Of a stretch of DNA of 11,113 nucleotides, positions 7,739 to 11,113 are shown in pieces. Where the stretch lies: positions 1 to 11,113 of the forward strand of contig JAHDEU010000032.1 in assembly GCA_020628635.1 (NCBI GenBank), read 5' to 3'. The notes beneath the pieces are model-generated. The model was not told the origin of the DNA, did not search any database, and saw nothing but the letters and a program-made list of their open reading frames with translations. The position numbers and the translations under genes are program-made. This stretch comes from Hellea sp. GTDB taxonomy: Bacteria > Pseudomonadota > Alphaproteobacteria > Caulobacterales > Maricaulaceae. The first letter of the stretch is position 1. Each line of letters starts with the position of its first letter.

Positions 7739-10368
7739 GGCTCGACGCCTTCCGCTTCCGCCATGTCGGCCCGTTCGGAGCCGAGGGCGTGTCCGTGTCC
7801 GGCCTGCGTCCCGGCCTGAACGTCGTCTCGGAACACAATGAACGCGGCAAATCGAGCCTGCTGGCGGCGCTGGAGACCGTGCTGTTCCTGCCCCACACGA
7901 GCTGGCGCGGCGACGCCAAGTCGCTCGCGCGCGAGGACGGCGCACCGACCGGCGAGATCGACTTCACCGTCGCGGGCACGCCCTATCGCTTGTCCAAGAC
8001 CTTCCGCACGGGCAAGACGGCGGCGCTGACGAACTTGGCCACGGGAGCCGTGGTCGCGACCAAGCGAGAGGCGGAGGAGCGCGTGGCCGAAATGCTCGGG
8101 TTCGAATCCGGTTTGGGCCGCGGGCCGTCGGGCCTGCTCTGGGTGCGGCAGGGCAATTCCATGGAGGCCGCACAGGACGACGGCCAGGTCGCATCACGGC
8201 TGGAATCCGAGCTGTCCACCCTTGTCGGCGGCGACCGGGCGCGCGCCTATATGGAGCGGACCGAGGCCGAGCTGGGCGAGCTGCTGACGCGCACGGGCCG
8301 GGTCAAGACGGGCGGGCCGTTGCAGCTGGCCGAGGACCGGCTGGCCGCGACCGAGGCGCAAGGTGAGCGTGCGCGGGCGGCCGCCGACCAGACGCGCCAG
8401 CTGGGGCTGGACCTGCAGGCCGTGGAGGCGCGCATCTCCGCGCTGCAATCCGACATGCCGACCGACGCCAAGGACGCCATCGAGCGCACCCGCGCGGAGC
8501 TGGGCACGGCGCGGGAAGCGCGCGGGCGGCTGGACGCATTGCGGGCGGATGCGGAACGGCGCGAGCTGGAACGCGAGCGCGCGGACGACCGGCTCGCCGC
8601 GCATCTTGCCGCGGTGCAGGGCTATGACCAGGCGAAGGCGCGGCGCGCGGAACTCGACACGGCACTGGCGGAACTCTCGAAGACGGAAGATGAAACGCAG
8701 GCCCGGCTCGCCGCGCTGGGCGAGGAGCTGTCGGCGCTATCGACTGCGCGCGAACGGCTGGAGCGTGCGGACCGGGCCTCGGCCATTGGCGAACGGCTGG
8801 CCGAACGCAACGCCGCGCTGCAGGCCACGCTCGCCAATCTCGATGCGCTGGAAGCGGAGGCAAGCCGCCGCGCCGATCTGGTCGCCACGCGCGACGGCCT
8901 GCCCGCCGTGAGCCGTGCTGATCTCGACGCGCTGACGCGGCTGGAGCGCGAGCGCGAAGCGGCGGCGCGCGATCTGGCAGGGTTGCAGGTGACGCTGGTG
9001 CTGGAGCTCGATGCGGGCGCGACTGCCACGCTGGACGGAAAGCCCGTCCCGTCCGGCCCGGTGCGCCTGTCGGCGGCGAGCGAACTGTCCCTGCCCGGCG
9101 GGCGCATCCGGCTGGACGTGCCGGACGCGGAACAGCTGCGCGGTGCCGTGGCGCGGCTGGAGAGCGAATACGCCGACCTGCTGGAACGGCTGGAGATCGA
9201 GAGCGTGGAAGCGGGCGAGGCGGCCATGCGCGAGCGCGCGGAACTGGACGCGGATATCGCGCTGATCGACCGCCAGATCGAGCTGATCGCGCCGGATGGG
9301 TTGGCGGCGCTGGAGGATGCGCGCGAGCGGCTGAGCATGGATGTGGAGCGCTTGTCCGAACAGCTGGACGGGTTCGAGGACCTGGCGGCCGATTCCGACA
9401 CCGACCCGGCCACCTTGATGCGCGAGCTCAACCGGGTGGAGGGCGAGCGCCGGGCGGAAAGCCAGAGGGCCGAGCAGCTGGGCCGCGAGCGGGTGCGGCT
9501 GGTTGTGGAAGCGTCCACTGCGGACCGGATGCTCGCCAGTGCGCCTGCGTCCGCCGCGCCGTCCGAGCGCGAGGCCGCGACCGCTGCGCTGTCCAAAGAC
9601 GCCCTGCTCGCGCGCCAGCAGGGCGAGCAATCGCGCGCCGCACTGGACGAGGCGCAGGCGCAGGCTCCGACCGATCCGGCCCTGATCGAGGCGCGGCTGA
9701 AACGCCTGCTGGACGCGCAGGCCAACCGGGAGGCGGCGCTGTCGCGGCTGGAGATCGAGCGCACGGAGCTGTCCGCGCGCCGCCGCCAAGTGTTTGATGA
9801 CCAGGACCCGGAAGCGGAAGCCGAGCGCTTGGCCGAAGTCGCGGAACGCCTGCGCGAGGAGGTGGACCGCCACCGCCTGCGCGCCAATGCGCTGTCCCTG
9901 CTGCGCGACACGCTGCGCAGCTCGCAATCCGCGCTGCAGGACCGCTACACCGCGCCGGTGCGCGCCGAGCTGGCCCCGCTGCTGTCGCGCGTGATCACGG
10001 GGGCGGAAGCCGAACTGTCCGAACAGCTGGGGCCCACGGGGCTGCGCCGCAGCGGCGGGGACGATCCGCTGGAGCGGCTGTCGGGCGGCACGCGGGAGCA
10101 GATCGCCGTGCTGACGCGGCTGGCCTTCGCGCGGCTGCTCGCGCGGGGCGGGCAGCCCTGCCCGGTGATCCTGGATGATGCGCTGGTCTATGCCGATGAC
10201 GGGCGGCGCGAGGCGATGTTCGACGTGCTGAACTATGTGGCCGCCGGGAGTGGTGACGGGGAGCCGGGCGTGCAGCTGCTCTATCTGTCCTGCCACGCGC
10301 GCGCGACGGAAACGCTGGGCGGCAATGTGCTGCAGCTCACGCCTTGGCCTGTTTCCGGGATAGAATGA
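7735..10368 (+). CDS. Rad50/SbcC/YhaN-like coiled-coil ATPase with a central beta domain instead of a zinc hook
   Basis: This is an SMC-like ABC ATPase of 877 residues, the expected partner of the upstream nuclease: it binds DNA, and ATP-driven closure of its head controls nuclease access. The N-terminal lobe has a P-loop NERGKSS (35-41) in which the first Walker A Gly is replaced by Glu33, plus a GLLWVRQGN block. Two long Ala/Arg/Glu-rich coiled-coil arms (about 195-415 and 468-720) surround a small beta-rich segment at 417-463 containing TLDGKPVPSG and LPGGRIRLDVP. The C-terminal lobe has the signature LSGGTREQIA (782-791), Walker B VILDD (811-815, Asp815 in the place of the usual Glu), ALVYADDGR (816-824) and a switch His in YLSCHA. 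No CxxC exists anywhere. The ATG is chosen by ATGA overlap with the nuclease stop; the frame is open upstream, but that part overlaps the nuclease coding sequence. It most resembles the YhaN/SbcF branch. Confidence 0.9.
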   Translation: MRLDAFRFRHVGPFGAEGVSVSGLRPGLNVVSEHNERGKSSLLAALETVLFLPHTSWRGDAKSLAREDGAPTGEIDFTVAGTPYRLSKTFRTGKTAALTNLATGAVVATKREAEERVAEMLGFESGLGRGPSGLLWVRQGNSMEAAQDDGQVASRLESELSTLVGGDRARAYMERTEAELGELLTRTGRVKTGGPLQLAEDRLAATEAQGERARAAADQTRQLGLDLQAVEARISALQSDMPTDAKDAIERTRAELGTAREARGRLDALRADAERRELERERADDRLAAHLAAVQGYDQAKARRAELDTALAELSKTEDETQARLAALGEELSALSTARERLERADRASAIGERLAERNAALQATLANLDALEAEASRRADLVATRDGLPAVSRADLDALTRLEREREAAARDLAGLQVTLVLELDAGATATLDGKPVPSGPVRLSAASELSLPGGRIRLDVPDAEQLRGAVARLESEYADLLERLEIESVEAGEAAMRERAELDADIALIDRQIELIAPDGLAALEDARERLSMDVERLSEQLDGFEDLAADSDTDPATLMRELNRVEGERRAESQRAEQLGRERVRLVVEASTADRMLASAPASAAPSEREAATAALSKDALLARQQGEQSRAALDEAQAQAPTDPALIEARLKRLLDAQANREAALSRLEIERTELSARRRQVFDDQDPEAEAERLAEVAERLREEVDRHRLRANALSLLRDTLRSSQSALQDRYTAPVRAELAPLLSRVITGAEAELSEQLGPTGLRRSGGDDPLERLSGGTREQIAVLTRLAFARLLARGGQPCPVILDDALVYADDGRREAMFDVLNYVAAGSGDGEPGVQLLYLSCHARATETLGGNVLQLTPWPVSGIE

Positions 10369-11113
10369 ACGCTTCCGCCGCGTCGCCGATCTCGGAGAGC
10401 GCCGCTTCCAATTCCCGCCACGGCAGCGCCAGCACGGGCATGCAGGTCTTGTTGACGTCCACGATGTAGAGCCGCCCGTCGCGGTCGCGCAGCGCATCCA
10501 CGCTGCCGAAATCGAGACCCATGGCGGAGAGGAAGTCGCGGAGGGTGGCACGCTCCTCGGCGCTCAGATTGTCTTCGGCCGCGACCAATCCGGTCTTGAG
10601 ATAGCGGCCCGAGAAGCGCGCATCGGACCGCTTCTCCTTGCGCACCGCAACCACGATCTCGCCCCCGACACAGGTCAGGCGCATCTCCTCCGTCACACCC
10701 GGCCGCGTGGTCGTATCGATCAGGCGTTGGTAGGCGAAGCCGGGACGCGGCTCGCACGGCCCCTCCACCATGCGCCCGTCATGCACGCCGTTGAGGTCGG
10801 ACTTCTCGACCATGGGGCCGGCGTGGGTGCGCGGGTCCACGGCGAGAGCGTAGCCGAAGGTTTGCGCAAAGACGCGCCCGACCCGCGCCTTGGATATGTC
10901 GTGGATGGTCCCGTTGATCGCGCCGGGCAGATCGACCGCTTCGCTTTCCGTCCGGTCGTCGAACAGCACGGTGACGTCGGCCCCGCGCCGCGTCGCGCGG
11001 ATGCCCGTCCCCGCGAGGCTCAAGGGCAGTGTGTACCACGGCCCGGCCGGATGCGGCGCGTAGCGTTGCCACCTTCGCCCGCCTGCGCTGCCGCGCCCGC
11101 ACCCAGATCCACG
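10337..11113 (-). CDS. ATP-grasp-like protein, C-terminal 258 residues (N-terminus outside the window)
   Basis: The frame is open to the right edge, so the start is not visible; an internal TTG at 11023 is not a credible start because protein-like sequence (HPAGPWYTLPLSLAG) continues upstream. The C-terminal part has the ATP-grasp pattern: a lysine-bearing stretch VEKSDLNGVHDGRMVEGP, then YQRLID, an Arg-bearing strand EEMRLTCVGGEIVVAVRKEK, and finally MGLDFGSVDALRDRDGRLY followed by IVDVNKTCMP. The last block supplies Asp and the DVN motif that bind Mg-ATP in this fold. ATP-grasp enzymes join a carboxylate to an amine or other nucleophile through an acyl-phosphate; the substrate here is unknown. 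There is no signal peptide in the visible part. The gene converges on the Rad50-like gene and overlaps its end by 32 bases on the other strand. Confidence 0.75.
   Translation of the reverse strand, partial: RGSGCGRGSAGGRRWQRYAPHPAGPWYTLPLSLAGTGIRATRRGADVTVLFDDRTESEAVDLPGAINGTIHDISKARVGRVFAQTFGYALAVDPRTHAGPMVEKSDLNGVHDGRMVEGPCEPRPGFAYQRLIDTTTRPGVTEEMRLTCVGGEIVVAVRKEKRSDARFSGRYLKTGLVAAEDNLSAEERATLRDFLSAMGLDFGSVDALRDRDGRLYIVDVNKTCMPVLALPWRELEAALSEIGDAAEAFILSRKQAKA

Noticed and set aside
8737..10551. A 604-residue open frame on the minus strand across the Rad50-like gene
   Set aside because: It is antisense to a gene with clear catalytic motifs, its product is Arg/Gln/His/Ala-rich without domain patterns, and long antisense frames are expected in GC-rich coding DNA.

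Overview
The window is a GC-rich bacterial chromosome segment with tightly packed genes. It contains no rRNA, tRNA, CRISPR array, insertion sequence or phage gene that I can see. Lipoprotein signals, a tripartite efflux system and a respiratory glycerol-3-phosphate dehydrogenase show a Gram-negative. The high GC content, overlapping gene ends and protein styles suggest an alphaproteobacterium, possibly of the Caulobacterales/Maricaulales type, but the lineage is an inference from style only.

Left part, minus strand (1-4244): a MacAB-type efflux operon read right to left. It encodes a lipoprotein periplasmic adaptor (2754-4244), an ABC ATPase (2050-2754), a MacB/FtsX-type permease (818-2053) and an outer-membrane efflux lipoprotein (1-825, cut by the window edge). 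All junctions overlap by 1-8 bases, so translation is probably coupled. Together they would form one pump from inner membrane to outside. A perfect 14-bp palindrome lies just upstream of the adaptor's ribosome-binding site. The adaptor carries an unusual helical insert of about 100 residues.

Middle, minus strand (4349-6293): glpD, an FAD-dependent glycerol-3-phosphate dehydrogenase very close to the E. coli type. It is preceded by a small gene of 140 residues that looks like two tandem copies of a YodC/DUF2158-type domain. The two are 31 bases apart and probably co-transcribed.

A divergent intergenic region (6294-6583) includes an AT-rich patch with a perfect TATAAT and two inverted repeats sharing CTTGC/GCAAG arms.

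Right part, plus strand (6584-10368): a two-gene operon with an ATGA overlap, encoding an Mre11/SbcD-like metallophosphoesterase and a Rad50/SbcC/YhaN-like ATPase. The ATPase has a small predicted beta domain at the exact middle of the protein, where Rad50 and SbcC carry the CxxC zinc hook, and has no CxxC there. The nuclease has altered metal-site motifs. This pair is the best candidate in the window for a divergent or little-studied DNA-processing system.

Right edge, minus strand (10337-11113): the C-terminal part of an ATP-grasp-like protein, converging on the ATPase gene and overlapping its end by 32 bp.
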